A DNA stretch of 64,000 nucleotides from Nemertoderma westbladi (taxonomy: Eukaryota > Xenacoelomorpha > Nemertodermatida > Nemertodermatidae): assembly GCA_032718475.1 (NCBI GenBank), contig JAUCBJ010007926.1:62001-126000 (forward strand), in the 5' to 3' direction. A model generated the notes under the pieces. The model was not told the DNA's origin, ran no database searches, and saw nothing but the letters and a program-made list of their open reading frames with translations. Every line of letters begins with the position of its first letter. Position 1 is the first letter of the stretch. Below, piece after piece: positions 11,227 to 22,625 of this stretch. The position numbers were made by a program, and so were the translations under genes.

Positions 11227-12414
11227 ATGTCGAACTTCCTCAATTACGAAGCGGAGTTGTTCACGGACCCAGTCTATAGTGAGGATAGTCTGGGGAGGGC
11301 ACCAAAGACCGAATATAACAGGCTGAAACCGGAACACAACATGGCAAATGCATTACCAAAGCTTAGACAATCGCTGCCATACGCGCCGACGCAGGGGACT
11401 GCTAGTCCACATATAGCCGGGGGTAGGGCCACACCATGGCATGGACAGGGGCAAAATAACAACACAAACAAACATAACCCCAACACGCCCAGTAGGCCAA
11501 ACCCAAACAATAAGAACAGTAGGGAACTAGGTATGAACGTAAGTGCGATACATAGCGCACTGTATAGGGATGGCTATAATCCAAGCATCAAATGCCAATT
11601 ACATTCGAATGTACTTCATCAGACCATGAACTGCAGATATTGGCAAGTGTTGCCCAAACAAGATCAGGTAGAATATGCAAGAAAGAGTGGAATCTGTCAT
11701 CGATGTGTGGCGGGCGGACACAGAGCTGATCAATGCAAAGAAACACCAATTAAGTTCGGTCAAGGCAAAGGGCAGACAATGGCGACAAGCACCGTAGGGG
11801 CGAAGAAGAGAGGAACGGTACTACTCGGGGTAGTACCAGTAAGGGTGATCGGAGAAGGCGGTCGATCAGTAACCACGCTGATGCTGGTCAACAGTGGAGC
11901 AGCCTTCACATTGGTCGAAAATTGGGTGGCCGTAGAGATAGGACTAAAGATGAGGCCAAGTAGGATGGCGGTAACAACCATCTCCAGCAAAGATGAGGTC
12001 CTGGAGATGAGGACCGGACGGTGCGAGATATCAGCGATAGCACTGGGATGTGACTATGGGGCGACCATCGACCCCATCCAGGTAATAGAATCGATCAACA
12101 TAAACGCCAGGCGACCAACTAACATCGAGTTCGAGCAATACAGATTCCTGGACAACATCGATTTCTCGATACCGGATGTGGACATCAGGAAGGTATCCAT
12201 CATAGTGGGAATGGATTGCCCAACGGCCCACGAGAGAATACAAACGATCTTCGGGGAAGACAGACAGCGTGATCCGATGGCAATCCTCACACCATTCGGA
12301 TGGACGCTAAGCGGCCTAATCAGAACCAAAATTCCGTTTAGGATGTCGGAGACATCGGGATGCATGTTCATGGGAACTATGAGGGAGATGGTAGACAGGA
12401 CTTTGAGGGACTAA
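11227..12414 (+). pseudogene. BEL gag C-terminus, CCHC knuckle and aspartic protease, copy A
   Basis: 395 codons. The middle part has a zinc knuckle, CHRCVAGGHRADQC. It is followed by a DUF1758-type retropepsin-like domain starting at VPVRVIGEGG. The active-site triad reads LVNSGAAFTLV; the normal Asp is Asn here (AAC at about 11890), whereas copy B has LVDSGAAFTLV. The protease should therefore be dead in this copy. The frame stops at 12414 and the RT region continues in overlapping frames from 12360, which indicates frameshift decay. Confidence 0.88.
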
Positions 12415-13797
12415 AGGAGACTGGGGTCGGAACCTCGGTAGAGGATAAACAAGCAGTACAGAGTGTGAAGGAGTCGATGAGATGCGATGAAGGGCGGTAC
12501 ATCATAGGCATGGTGTGGAAACAGCCAAAACTACCGCTACCTGAGAACAAGGGGATGATACTCACGAGGCTTCACAAACTGAGAACCGAGAAGGATAAGT
12601 ACATCCATAAGACGATAAAGAAGTACGCCGAGAAAGGATGGGCTGTGGAGTTGCCGGTGGACAAACTGAACACGGACAGGACCTACTGCCACTTCATGTG
12701 GCTCTAGACCCAAAGAAGGGTAAACTGCGGATGGTGGTTGACGCATCGGCTAAAACCAATGGCAAAAGCCTAAACGACTATCTGCTGGAGGGCCCCAATA
12801 TCTACAACTCGGGGATTGAGGTCTTGTTGAGATTTAGGAATGGGAGGCACGCCTTTACCTGCGACATCGAAGGCATGTTCAACCAAGTCCGTGTAACGGA
12901 GGAGGACAGCGACAGCCAGCGCTTCCTATGGTACAACAGCGACGAGGAACCGCCGATGATACCGATGTACAAAATGGTGGTGCAGAACATGGGGGCCAAG
13001 TCGTCCTCATTCACGACGACTCTGGCTGTAAGAGATACAGAGAGGGGAAAGAGGGGAAGTATACCGCCAAAGCGATCGATATGATTCAACGCGGCTTCTA
13101 TGTAGACGACGGGATAGAATCTGGAAATACGGTTAAAGAATTACTGGAGACAGGGAGCGAGTTTCGCAACATCCTGAAAGGATCCGGATTTAACCTGACC
13201 AAGTTCCAGTCCGGCTCAGAGGAGTTTATGAAAGCCATAGAGGACAGGCGGCCAGAGTCGACCATGGACAACCCCCCAACAGCCAAGGGACAGGACATGG
13301 CGGACAAGAGAGTGGAGTCTCAGCAGAAGGCACTGGGGATCGTGTGGAACTGGGAGACAGACGAGTTCAAGTACCAACTGAGCCAGGAGGGCGTGGAGAT
13401 CCACACAAAACAAGGCTATGTGTCGTACAGAGCAAGGATATACAATCCCTTACGCCTAGCATCCCCATTGTTAGTCACGGGGAAACAGATACTTAAGAAA
13501 GTATATAAGTTAAAGGACGAGTGGGATACGGAGGTCCCGGAGGAAATAAGCAAGCAATGGAGTAAATGGATGGGGAGTTTAGAACAGATGGGGACATACA
13601 GCATGCCACGTATTTCCCGGATGGGGACATGGCGGATCTGGACCTACACATGTTCTCTGATGCATCATTGGAAGCATACGGAGCGGCACTCTACCTGGTA
13701 CAGTGAAAGGGGGCTCATAAGCCCAGACTTGCATTCAGTAAAGCAAAGTCGACGCCACCAGATTCAGCGTCAGTCCCGAAACGCGAGTTGACAGCAG
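12360..13797 (+). pseudogene. BEL reverse transcriptase and start of RNase H, copy A
   Basis: Three overlapping frames (12360-12707, 12638-13084, 12928-13791) together cover RT. KLRMVVDAS and CDIEGMFNQV mark the fingers/palm and FYVDDGIESGNT the catalytic YVDD. The RNase H start FSDASLEAYGAALYL is near 13655-13700, followed by an in-frame TGA at about 13702 that copy C shares. Homology ends at GELTAA-like residues (13797), exactly where tandem repeats begin; the rest of RNase H and integrase are absent. At least two frameshifts make this copy non-functional. Confidence 0.88.
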
Positions 13798-14343
13798 CGT
13801 AGTAAGTAAGTAGGCAGATAGAAGTTAGTAAGAGTTAGAGAGTAAGAGGGTATGTAGTACCGTTAGTAGAGTTAGAGTTAGAGAGTAAGAGGGTATGTAG
13901 TACCGTTAGTAGAGTTAGAGTTAGAGAGTAAGAGGGTACGTAGTACCGTTAGTAGGGTAGTAAGAGGGTACATAGTACCGTTAGTAGAGTTAGAGTTAGA
14001 GAGTAAGAGGGTACGTAGTACCGTTAGTAGAGTTAGAGTTAGAGAGTAAGAAGGTACGTAATACCGTTAGTAGGGTTAGAGTTAGAGAGTAAGAGGGTAC
14101 GTAGCACCATTAGTAGAGTTAGAGTTAGAGAGTAAGAGGGTACGTAGTACTGTTAGTAGAGTTAGAGAGTAAGAGGGTATGTAGTACCGTTAGTAGAGTT
14201 AGAGTTAGAGAGTTAGTAAGAGTTAGAGAGTTAGTAAGAGTTAGAGAGTTATTAAGAGTTAGAGAGTTAGTAAGAGTTAGAGAGTTCGTAGAGTTAGAGA
14301 GTTAGTAGAGTTAGAGAGTTAGTAGGGTTAGTAGTAAGAGAGT
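13798..14343. repeat. Tandem repeat tract in BEL copy A (TAGAG/GTACGTAGTACCG units)
   Basis: Units of about 43 bp containing GTTAGAGAGTAAGAGGGTA and GTAGTACCGTTAG, passing into a shorter (about 16-bp) AGTTAGAGAGTTAGTA array. Copy C has a related but different array in the same place (47225-47820). The tract separates pol from the 3' exonuclease gene. Confidence 0.92.
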
Positions 14344-14355
14344 GGAGAGTATGAT

Positions 14356-17300
14356 GAAACAAAGCCATTGGTGAATCTGAGGCAAGCCACAAGACTAGCC
14401 TTAGTAAACACCATAACACTCGGGTCCCCAATGCGACAAGGTGAGCTGACTGCCTTGGCAGATAAGCTTTCTCTTAGCGCAGTGGGTGTTCAAGAGCACC
14501 GAATGCAGACTGGACAGACTGATGAGGTTCTGATTAAGGACATGGGGGGCGGTTGGCGACTCGCCCTCGCGTCAGCAGATGATAGTGGCAATGGTGGAAT
14601 TGGTCTATTGATGAATCCAATTGCACATGCAGCATTGGACAAAATAGACCAAATCTCTAACCGCATCATCCGTTGCCACTTCTCATGTTCTGGAAGACTG
14701 GCTAAGAAGTTTCCTAAGGTGGTTCTGATTGTGTGCTACTCTCCAACTAGTGTTGCCCCTGTAGAGGAGGTGGAAAATTTCTACCACAATCTACAAGCAG
14801 CTACTGATGGAGTGGATCAGCATGCATTCTTAACATTCCTGGGAGACTTTAATGCAAGTCTGCATCAATCACCTACATCGCCCTGGGTCTATAGCAATAG
14901 TGTTAACCGAAATTCTGTCCATCTTCAGGATTTTATCTCTGGAAATGGATTGTTTTCGGCTGGAACCCAGTTCAAGAAGCGAACTGGAAAGCTATGGACT
15001 CATAGCGGACCCAGTGGTCACAAGTCCCAGATAGACCATATTCTGTTTCGTAGGAAATACAGGAGCTCTATACAAGACTGTAATGCATTTACACTTCGAC
15101 CCTTCTCCAGTGATCACCGCCTTATTGTGGCCAAGGTAAGACTTAGTCTGCGTGCTAGCAGAACAACGAAATCTGCCTTGCCGCGGCATGACTGGTCCTC
15201 TCTGTTGCAACAGCCAAGTGTGAGATCCAGCTTCACACTACAGCTGAGCAACAGGTATGAGGCTCTTGCCTCTGAGGCGGCAGATCACTGTGAGGGCTAT
15301 ACTGCCTTTACAGAAGCAGTTAAGTTAGCAGCTGCAGAAACAGTTCCTGTATACCCTCGAAACAGGAAAAGGGCCCCCTGGACTGACAACAAAATTCAGA
15401 AGTGCCGAAATGACCTTCATAAGGCGCAGAAAGAGTCCTGACTCAAACAGACTACAGCGGCCAAGAATGCAGTTAAGGCTGCATCTAGGTCCCTGAACAG
15501 GCAGTACTCTGCTAATCTACAGGAGCTAATAAACCAACAGGTTGATGCCATCAATGATGCTGACGACAGCAGGCAATCATCCCAGGCATGGAAATCGATC
15601 AATCTGCTTACTGGGCGGAAAAGCCAACCAACCACCAAGGTTAAGGCTGAATCACCAGCCGATCGCCTCAATGGTTGGAAAGCCCACTTTGAAAAGCTCC
15701 TCAATAATGACAGGGTATTGCCTGATAACTTTATAGAAGTAAAAGTGTCTGAGTCTGTACTCCCAGATATTCCCATTGGCGATATCTCCTTTGCAGAAGT
15801 GAAGACTGCTGCAAAGAGCATTAAGACCAATCGTGCCAGTGGAGTAGATGGTGTTCCCCCTGAGGTCTTTAAAATACCTGAGTGTTTAAAGCTCATCTAT
15901 CCCATCATAGTAGACATGTACCGAACAACAAGAGTCCCACAAGAAATGAAAACAAATAAGTTGGTGCCTGTTCCCAAGAAGGGCAACCTAACACTCTATG
16001 GTTCTTTTCGGGGAATCTCATTGATCTCGATTGCTGCAAAGCTATACAATAGGATTCTATTAAATCGCATCAGGGATCCCATTGAGAGACTGCTCCGTGG
16101 AAATCAGAATGGGTTCCGTAAAGGTCGTGGGACCATGGAGCCCATTTTGGCACTTAGAAGGATAATTGAAGAGTTATCAAAAAAGAAAGACAGGCATCTG
16201 GCTGTTATCTTTGTTGACTTCTTCAAGGCCTTTGATTCAGTCTCTCGCTCACGTATGTTCAGCATACTTTCATTATATGGGATTCCTGATGAAATTATTG
16301 CAGCAATCAGATCAGTATACGATGGTTCGACAACATTTGTGTCTACTGTTGATGGTGACACAGAACCATTTGAAGTGTTATGGGGCGTCCTCCAAGGAGA
16401 CACACTTGCACCATTCTTGTTCATTATTGTGGTTGACTATGTTCTACGCATGTCCTTAGATCATTATAATGATGATGGGGTGATGATAACTCCACCTACT
16501 GGCTCCCGAAGTCGAGGAAATCCTGCCAAGTACCTAACTGATCTAGACTTTGCTGATGACTTAGGAGTACTCTCAGAATCATTAGAGGGAGCCCAACGGC
16601 TCCTCAGCTCATTAGAACATGCTGCTTCTAGTGTTGGTCTTTTTATTAACTCCAGAAAGACCAAAATTCTGACAGTTAACTTTGAAAGTCCTCAGCAAGT
16701 CTCTGATCGGATGAGCATAAGCTCAAAGGATGGTATGCTTGAGCATGTGGACGACTTCTGTTACCTGGGATCATGGATCCGGAAGTCAGGTGAGGACCTT
16801 CGAATACGTAAGGGAAAGGCATGGGCAGCCTTGACTAGGCTTTCCAGGATTTGGAAGTCACCGAGAATTAATCGGAAACTTAAGGTCCGATTATTTAGAG
16901 CAGCAGTAGTTCCAGTACTCCTCTACAGGAGTCCATGCTGGGCACTAACTGCTGAGGACACCAAATCTCTGGATGGCACATTCACAAGAATGCTACGCCG
17001 GGTTCATTGTGTCAAGTACAATGCACACATCTCCAACCAGACACTATATAACATTGGAGGTGTCTCATTGGTTCCCCCAAGCTTGACACTAGAACAAAAT
17101 TGCCTCCGCTTTGCAGGACATTGCTTTCGCCGTGAGGACCAGCCAGTGCATAATCTTGTACTTTGGCAGCCTCATGGAGTGAATAAGCATGGTGGACAGC
17201 CCATGACTTTCTTGAGACGCATCTTAAAGGACACTGGCCTTAAAGATGCGGATGATCTAGCAAATGTCATGGGTGATAGGGAGTTGTGGCGGTGCAATTT

Positions 17301-17363
17301 TGTTGACAAGCCGGCACAGCATTCTTAAAAATGCAGCTGCAATGCAGCATGCCGATCCTAGTA
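14356..17363 (+). mobile_element. LINE-A copy 2, 5'-truncated, TSD GGAGAGTATGAT
   Basis: Flanked by GGAGAGTATGAT at 14344-14355 and 17364-17375 (12-bp target-site duplication). It inserted into the tandem-repeat region of BEL copy A in the same orientation. The element starts inside its endonuclease ORF (5' truncation typical of target-primed reverse transcription) and ends in GATCCTAGTA, the start of the TAG tail. It is the most complete plus-strand copy in the window. Confidence 0.95.
14368..17328 (+). pseudogene. LINE-A endonuclease-reverse transcriptase protein, copy 2
   Basis: One protein in one frame, interrupted once. 14368-15441 is an APE-type (EEP family) endonuclease with LSAVGVQEHRM, FLGDFNASL, SQIDHILF and SSDHRLIVAK, which nicks the target DNA. 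15718-17328 is the RT with FVDFFKAFDS, GVLQGDTLAP, FADDLGVL and the C-terminal LRFAGHCFRRED region. The stop at 15439-15441 is TGA, where copy 3 has CGA. Apart from that stop the frame is open end to end, so this copy died recently. Confidence 0.93.
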
Positions 17364-17375
17364 GGAGAGTATGAT

Positions 17376-17845
17376 ATCCACGAAAGTGAAAGGGGGGTAC
17401 ATGGGTACAGCAGGATAGACCGTGTAGGCCGCACGAGACAGACTACTGTACTGCACAGCCCATAGAATAGGTTAGAATGTTTATACAGGGCCAGGATGTT
17501 ACCTGGTACAGACTAGCACAGTAGGGAATAGCTAGTCTACCATGTATGTAGACTATAGGGGTTATTTAGGCATAAATAACCCATTATGAGTATTAATAGC
17601 ACAATAGTAGGATTACAGTTAGTATTAAGATAAAATTCAACAAAATTATGGTAATAGTAGGCGGGAAATTCTACAACATAATAAAAGCAACTGACAAATT
17701 TGGGGAATTTGAGAAAATTGGTACTTTGGGGGGTACATAGGTAAAATATTTAGAGTTTCTGAGATTATTTAGAGTTCTGAGAGAGATAGGCCATTGCTGA
17801 ACCGTACAGACCATCCTAGTAACGTCACTCATCTATTTTTGAGCC
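17376..17845 (+). other. Spacer between LINE-A insertion and 3' gene of BEL copy A
   Basis: Internal element sequence without a recognisable ORF. It contains two GGGGGGTACATRGGT-like motifs (about 17390 and 17730). It may hold a promoter or splice acceptor for the downstream gene, but I cannot point to one. Confidence 0.45.
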
Positions 17846-20457
17846 TTGGTAAGGCACCACCAAGTGGGTGAGCGATCGGGAGTGTTCGTAATGGCAGAGA
17901 TACTTGTCAGGAAGAGAAAGGCGGAAAGAGGTGGAAAGGAGATACTAGTAGACTTCACCCAGAGGCATCCGGAGGAGAAGACGAGGGGATACTACGAACC
18001 GTTAGCGAAGGGTCACTATGCGCGAGCGCTGCAGGACCATTTCATTGAGATGCACGAGAGGCGGCTGGTCGGGACCTACGGGACACTGTCGCTAGACAAC
18101 GCGATCCTTGAGCATTTCCACTACGTAGTGAAGGGAGACGAGGCGAAGTTCGGGATACTGAAGTATCCGAGGGAACCACCGAGAAAGGACTGGATGAGGT
18201 TCGTAGAGTCCGTAAGCAGGGGAGGATACATGGTCCTAGACTACGAGGGGACTGTGGAAGACGACGAGGGTTCGAGAAGAGGGTCGGCGGGGTCGGCCAG
18301 AACCATACTTCTGCATTTGGCTGCGCCAAATGGGGACATATTCCTGTTCGATCTAGGAACGTATGGGAAGAAGAGCGGGCCGAAGTTGAACTGGTTGCCA
18401 AGGGCGGTGCAGAACCTAGTAAGGGAGAAGTCGATGATGAAGGTGGGATCGGCGATCCGTGACGATGCGGAGAGGATCGTCGGACCGGAGACCCCCAACC
18501 TCCTGGACATGCAAACGGTCTACATGGCCATGACAGGGCCAGCCGGGTTGGGATTAGTAGAGAATACAGGGCATTGCGGAGCAGTGGCGATGGGCCAGCT
18601 CATGGGGCTCGTCTGCCACAGGCCGGTGGACTGGGGTAAATTCGGGGAGGAGTGCGGAGCGGAGTTGGCGAACTCGCTGAAGTGGGGAGTGAGGCCAGGG
18701 AAACAGGAGGTGTATCAGTTCCGGAGAGGAGCGATAAAGATATATCAGAAGCGATATGTCCTGCAGGAGGATTGGATAATGATAGGTTTACTAAACCTAT
18801 TCATGGCCGTGGTTATTGGAAGATAGCCAACAGCGTTTCTGCTGTCAGGATCACCCCTGAACTACAGAAGAGCCTTCAAGGTGGCCTTCGAGGGTCTGGC
18901 AGACCACCCGGGGCTAAAGGGCGAGTCAGTATACTACAACTGCTGATATCTAGTAGACAGGGAGGTGGATACACCATATCAGAGGTGGGAGAAGCTGAAG
19001 ACAAGTCGGATAGACTAGAGGAGAAGAGACTGGAAGAAGTTGCCAGACAAGAAAGGAGGGAGGCAGACGAAAGAGAGGCAGAAGCTAGGGGAGAGGACTA
19101 CGGGTCCGAAGCCCAGAACTTGGATGAGTTGCGGTGGGGATTAGAGAGCTCGGGCGAGTTTCTGGGGGAGGAGCTAGGATGGACGGAAGAATCGCCGAAA
19201 CAGTCGACATCAGGATTGCAAGCGATGCCCATGCCAGCAGGCTCTGAGGGCGATTTCGCGAGAAAGAGACCGAGAGAAGTGGAAGGATGGAAAGTTACGG
19301 GCAAGAGCCAAGGTGGGAAGGGACACAGTGGGTCCGCCGGGATACCGGGATTGGATCCACTCCCAGCGGGGGATGAGGATGACGACGAGTTCGGGGAGAT
19401 GCCGCCCATCGAGAGGATCGGCCACTCAGACACGGCCTGGGTTGGCGGGAGAGTGGTGACGGCCAGCAGGGCGAGGGCCTTCTGGGATAAACCCGGCAAG
19501 CGGGCCTGGGTGCACGAGGAGCCGGCAATGGATTTTGTGGGGAGCACCATCAGGTTGGGCGAGCAACCAGGAACGGCACCACGGGTAGTGTTTGGAGAGA
19601 CGATGCCGAGGCGAGACGAGGACGTGGACATTGACAGAGACGTTGATGTCCAGAGGTTTGCTTACCAACGGATCCATAGACCTAGGAGACCTCTTGGGGC
19701 AAAAGACGACATGGGGCGGGATGTGTTGATACACGGCTGCGATTACTGCGGGAGGCTTACTCACCAGGAAAAGAGCTGTTTGTATCGATTCCAGAAGGGG
19801 ACGAGTTGCCTCTACTGCCGCGAGTCGAGTCATAGGAGGGGGGCGTGTCCGCGGTTGCACAACCGGTGTTCTAAGTGTAACTTCCGGGGGCACTATGGGC
19901 GCCAGTGCGACTGGATGGACGACGAGGAGAAGTTTAAGATCTTCGAGTAGTGGGCCGATGTCGGCGTCATGACGGGACAGAGAATGAAGGCCCAGGAGTT
20001 CCGGTGGGGTTTCTTCAATATCAACCAGGAGGCCCATCTGGAAACTATTAAGAGGAGACTTCTGTTTACTTACCAAGAAGTAGCGATGGTGGCATCGTAT
20101 GGTGGGGTCATCAATACGCAGAGGTACTTAGATAGATGGGTGCCAGAGAACAAAGGAGAGTTCAGAGATTTCCTGGTGAAGCATGTGCCGTGGACCATGA
20201 AGATGATCTTGTGGGACGCTACTAGGGGGAAGCAGGAAGGGCATTCGGAAGGGCCACCTGCGAAGCGTTACCGGGAGCTAATAACACCAGCGCCCAAGGA
20301 ATCGACCACGGGGATCAGTAAGGAGGTAACGGCGAGAATGAGGAGCCTTAAGGAGGATAAGAACAAGGAAGCGACAACAATAAGGAAGCGACCGAGACAG
20401 GACGACAATAGAGGGAAGGAACTGAGATGGTTCCCGAAGACGGGAGGGGCGAACTAA
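17846..20457 (+). pseudogene. Type 1 exonuclease-zinc-knuckle protein, 3' gene of BEL copy A
   Basis: The first in-frame ATG is 17891. The N-terminal part (to about 18826) has a DEDD 3'-5' exonuclease-like pattern: motif I VLDYEGT, a core strand ILLHLAAPNGDIFLFDL, motif II VGSAIRDDAERI and LLDMQTVYMAM. The last catalytic motif is not clear. An acidic/Arg-rich linker follows, then three CCHC knuckles (CDYCGRLTHQEKSC, CLYCRESSHRRGAC, CSKCNFRGHYGRQC; about 19738-19910) and a C-terminal domain. Breaks versus the copy at 57594-59535: TAG at 18824, TGA near 18945, a frameshift near 19000 and TAG at 19948-19950. The three frames are therefore one decayed ORF of about 850 codons. Known family: DEDD exonucleases trim 3' ends of nucleic acids; a retrotransposon role is inference. 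Confidence 0.75.
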
Positions 20458-21175
20458 GACTTGGAGGGGGAGATGAGGGGATGCCTGGAAGGCACCACAT
20501 GCGAAGTAATACGAACTCCTAAGTGCAAATTTAATAAAAGTGCAATTAGTATGTACGTATGTAATAATCAATAGAATATAATTAGAATCAATATAATCAA
20601 AGTAAGTACTATAGTCATGTAACCTTTTTCCAACTAGCTACTGGGACTGGGGACCAATTGACTATGACAGGAGGATGGGACACTAGACGAATCACACTTC
20701 TTGAGTACGATGGCACGGAAGGGGAGGGTGAGGCTCATCGGGAGTGAGTGGAGCGAAACAAGTAAGGGTTGAGTACAGGAGCACAGGGAGATATTGAGAG
20801 GAGGTGTTGACGCGTATGGAAAGTAGACGGGTGCAATTCAAATGTCGGGAGCGAGCAGTAAGAGGGAGAGTAAGGGACAGAGAGGTCCGAGAGTAAGATA
20901 GAGTATTGGAGTTAGAGTGGAGCTAAAGATCAGAGTGGGGAGATATAAAATTGTGTGAGAGGAGTCCACAATTGTCTCGAACTGAGACGTCAGATGTCTT
21001 GGTGCAACATAGGTTGCGGTTGCACCAAGAAGGGGTAGTAATATCATACCCAGAGGGAGCGGCCTGGAAAGCCGACTCCAAGAAAAGAACTCCACCCCAC
21101 ACCCGATAGTAGATCGGGTTCCAGCGGAATTGAAGCGCACTTGTAGTTGATGCTATCTTCACACCGGGAAGATAG
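20458..21175 (+). other. 3' untranslated region of BEL copy A
   Basis: Non-coding; homologous from about 20610 (TTTTTCCAACTAGCTACTGG) to 48085-48589 in copy C, which shows it belongs to the same element. It includes short inverted elements such as GTTGCACCAAGA / TCTTGGTGCAAC near 20998-21032. Confidence 0.7.
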
Positions 21176-21187
21176 CATGGGGGGGAG
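21176..21187 (+). other. Polypurine tract of BEL copy A
   Basis: GCATGGGGGGGAG immediately precedes the LTR start TGTAAGCGG. The identical tract sits before the 3' LTR of copy C (48590-48601). This is the position of the plus-strand primer of LTR retrotransposons. Confidence 0.85.
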
Positions 21188-21211
21188 TGTAAGCGGATTC
21201 AATTCCGTCCC
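21188..21211 (+). repeat. 24-bp stub of 3' LTR, copy A
   Basis: TGTAAGCGGATTCAATTCCG followed by TCCCAC, then an abrupt switch to the duplicated flank block. The remainder of the 3' LTR is absent. Confidence 0.85.
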
Positions 21212-21774
21212 ACTTGTAATTTTAATATCTACCACATGCATCGCATCTAATATTCATGCAACACATTTCGCAGATGACACAAGCTTGCAGCACTCAGATA
21301 AAAACTTGATTAGATTATAAATATGGTAAATATATAGAAATAGACATAAGGTCGTTGATTTGGTAGAATTCAATAAATTATTATGTAAAATATTAAAAAA
21401 GCAGAGTTTGCAATATTCTCTAATAAATGTATTAATATGATTCCTGCTAAAATTTAAATCGATGTTAATTTATTAAATTATATTAAAATAATGACGTTTA
21501 ATATAATAAACATACTAGTAATAAATATTACACAACAATATATAACACAAAAGAAAGAACGAACAGTATCAAATGTGAGAGATGATTTCAGATGAGCAAT
21601 AACCCTGGACACATTATTGGCTATGGATGGAGTGAGAGAATGGTGTGATATGATGAGTAAAGTAGGGTTTGTCCATTTGCAGAGCCTGAGCAAATAATAT
21701 TGTGTGTTTAACATGACTAAATTCCAAAACGACGAAGTGAACCTCTTCTACAGTCTCTTCAGCACCAACCAGAA
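21212..21774. repeat. Duplicated non-coding block, copy 2 (pair at 5141-5703)
   Basis: Near-identical to the block left of the 5' LTR of copy A, including the terminal CAGAA. Here it follows the truncated 3' LTR stub, so copy A is bracketed by two copies of its own left flank. Confidence 0.9.
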
Positions 21775-22625
21775 TGTAAGCGGATTCAATTCCGCCTCAT
21801 TACCCTCATAAAATGGGATAGTGGCATTTTCAGCAATATGTTGGAGATACGAGATTAGCAATAATTAATCTCGTATCACAACCAACATTGGGGGACAGTA
21901 CAAACCCCGAAGCCACACACAAAGGGAGGTTAGAGGTCAAACCACCTCGGAGGGGACACAGCTAGCAGGGGCTAGCAACAGAGGGGAAACACTCCCAGAG
22001 AGTGGAAGGATGTGAAGTAGGTTGTTAGCCAATAAGGGCAAAGGAGAGCATCCACTAGGTAGCAGGCCAAGGTAGCGTAGGAGTGAAGTAATCATATATT
22101 ATCTCCTACATACCGGTTTGTCATTCAGTTACCCAGTTGTCAGTTTCAGAGCAGACTGGCAACATTGTCTTACCGTCGTCACTAAGTGCTGTTATATGCT
22201 GTCATCATATATATATTATCTCCTACATACCGTTTATTAACTGTGCTATTATTTCACATATATTGGAACGCAAGGAACATCAAACTTAAGTGCTGTTATA
22301 TGCTGTCATAATATATATTATCTCCTACATACCGTTTATTAACTGTGCTATTATTACACATATATTGTAACGCAAGGAACATCTAACTCAAACATTTTTC
22401 TCCAACGGCCTCGGCCAAGTTACCTGATATCAGCCTACGGCGATGCGTACAAGCATTAACCCGGTCGGGATCCCTGATCCTGTCACACAGAAGGCCAACA
22501 TCTCAGGGGTACATGTGATAACCAGACCAGACGGATGGACAAACACATCACTCCTGTGGACTGTGGGAGGGTTCCGATTTTCCAATGAAACAACAAAATT
22601 CCGAAGATCTGTACGGGGACAATGA
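21715..22625 (+). pseudogene. Coding-like sequence split by the solo LTR
   Basis: Reading across the solo LTR and dropping one TSD, an open frame runs from about 21718 (FQNDEVNLFYSLFSTNQ) into 22493-22625 (ANISGVHVITRPDGW, then LLWTVGGFRFSNET) and ends TGA at 22623-22625. The family is not recognised; it may be an old host exon or TE remnant. The equivalent left part at 5641-5703 has a 1-bp deletion. Confidence 0.3.
21775..22487 (+). repeat. Solo LTR, TSD CAGAA
   Basis: 713 bp, TGTAAGCGG to CCTGTCACA, with the same 104-bp internal duplication as the LTR at 5704. CAGAA precedes (21770-21774) and follows (22488-22492). It therefore occupies the same target site as copy A but as a solo LTR. Confidence 0.93.

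Larger units (their letters stand above)
5704..21211 (+). mobile_element. BEL/Pao LTR retrotransposon copy A, with 3' exonuclease-zinc-knuckle gene
   Basis: Order along the plus strand: 5' LTR (5704-6416), gag leader, solo-LTR insertion (7080-7685), 50-bp minisatellite, DUF1759-type gag, CCHC knuckle, DUF1758-type protease, RT and the start of RNase H (to 13797), tandem repeats, LINE-A insertion (14356-17363), exonuclease-knuckle gene (17846-20457), 3' UTR, polypurine tract (21176-21187) and 24 bp of 3' LTR. RNase H C-terminus and integrase are missing: homology to copy C stops at 13797, where repeats begin. The left target site is CAGAA. The element is inactive, with frameshifts, stops, a mutated protease and no integrase. 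Confidence 0.85.

Noticed and set aside
9259-14343. CRISPR-like arrays (50-bp and about 43-bp repeats)
   Set aside because: Units are contiguous without unique spacers, and the context is a eukaryotic retrotransposon.
18652-18826. Two separate overlapping proteins in the type 1 gene of copy A
   Set aside because: The copy at 57594-59535 has the exonuclease C-terminal region, linker and knuckles in one frame; the overlap in copy A is explained by stops and an indel near 19000.
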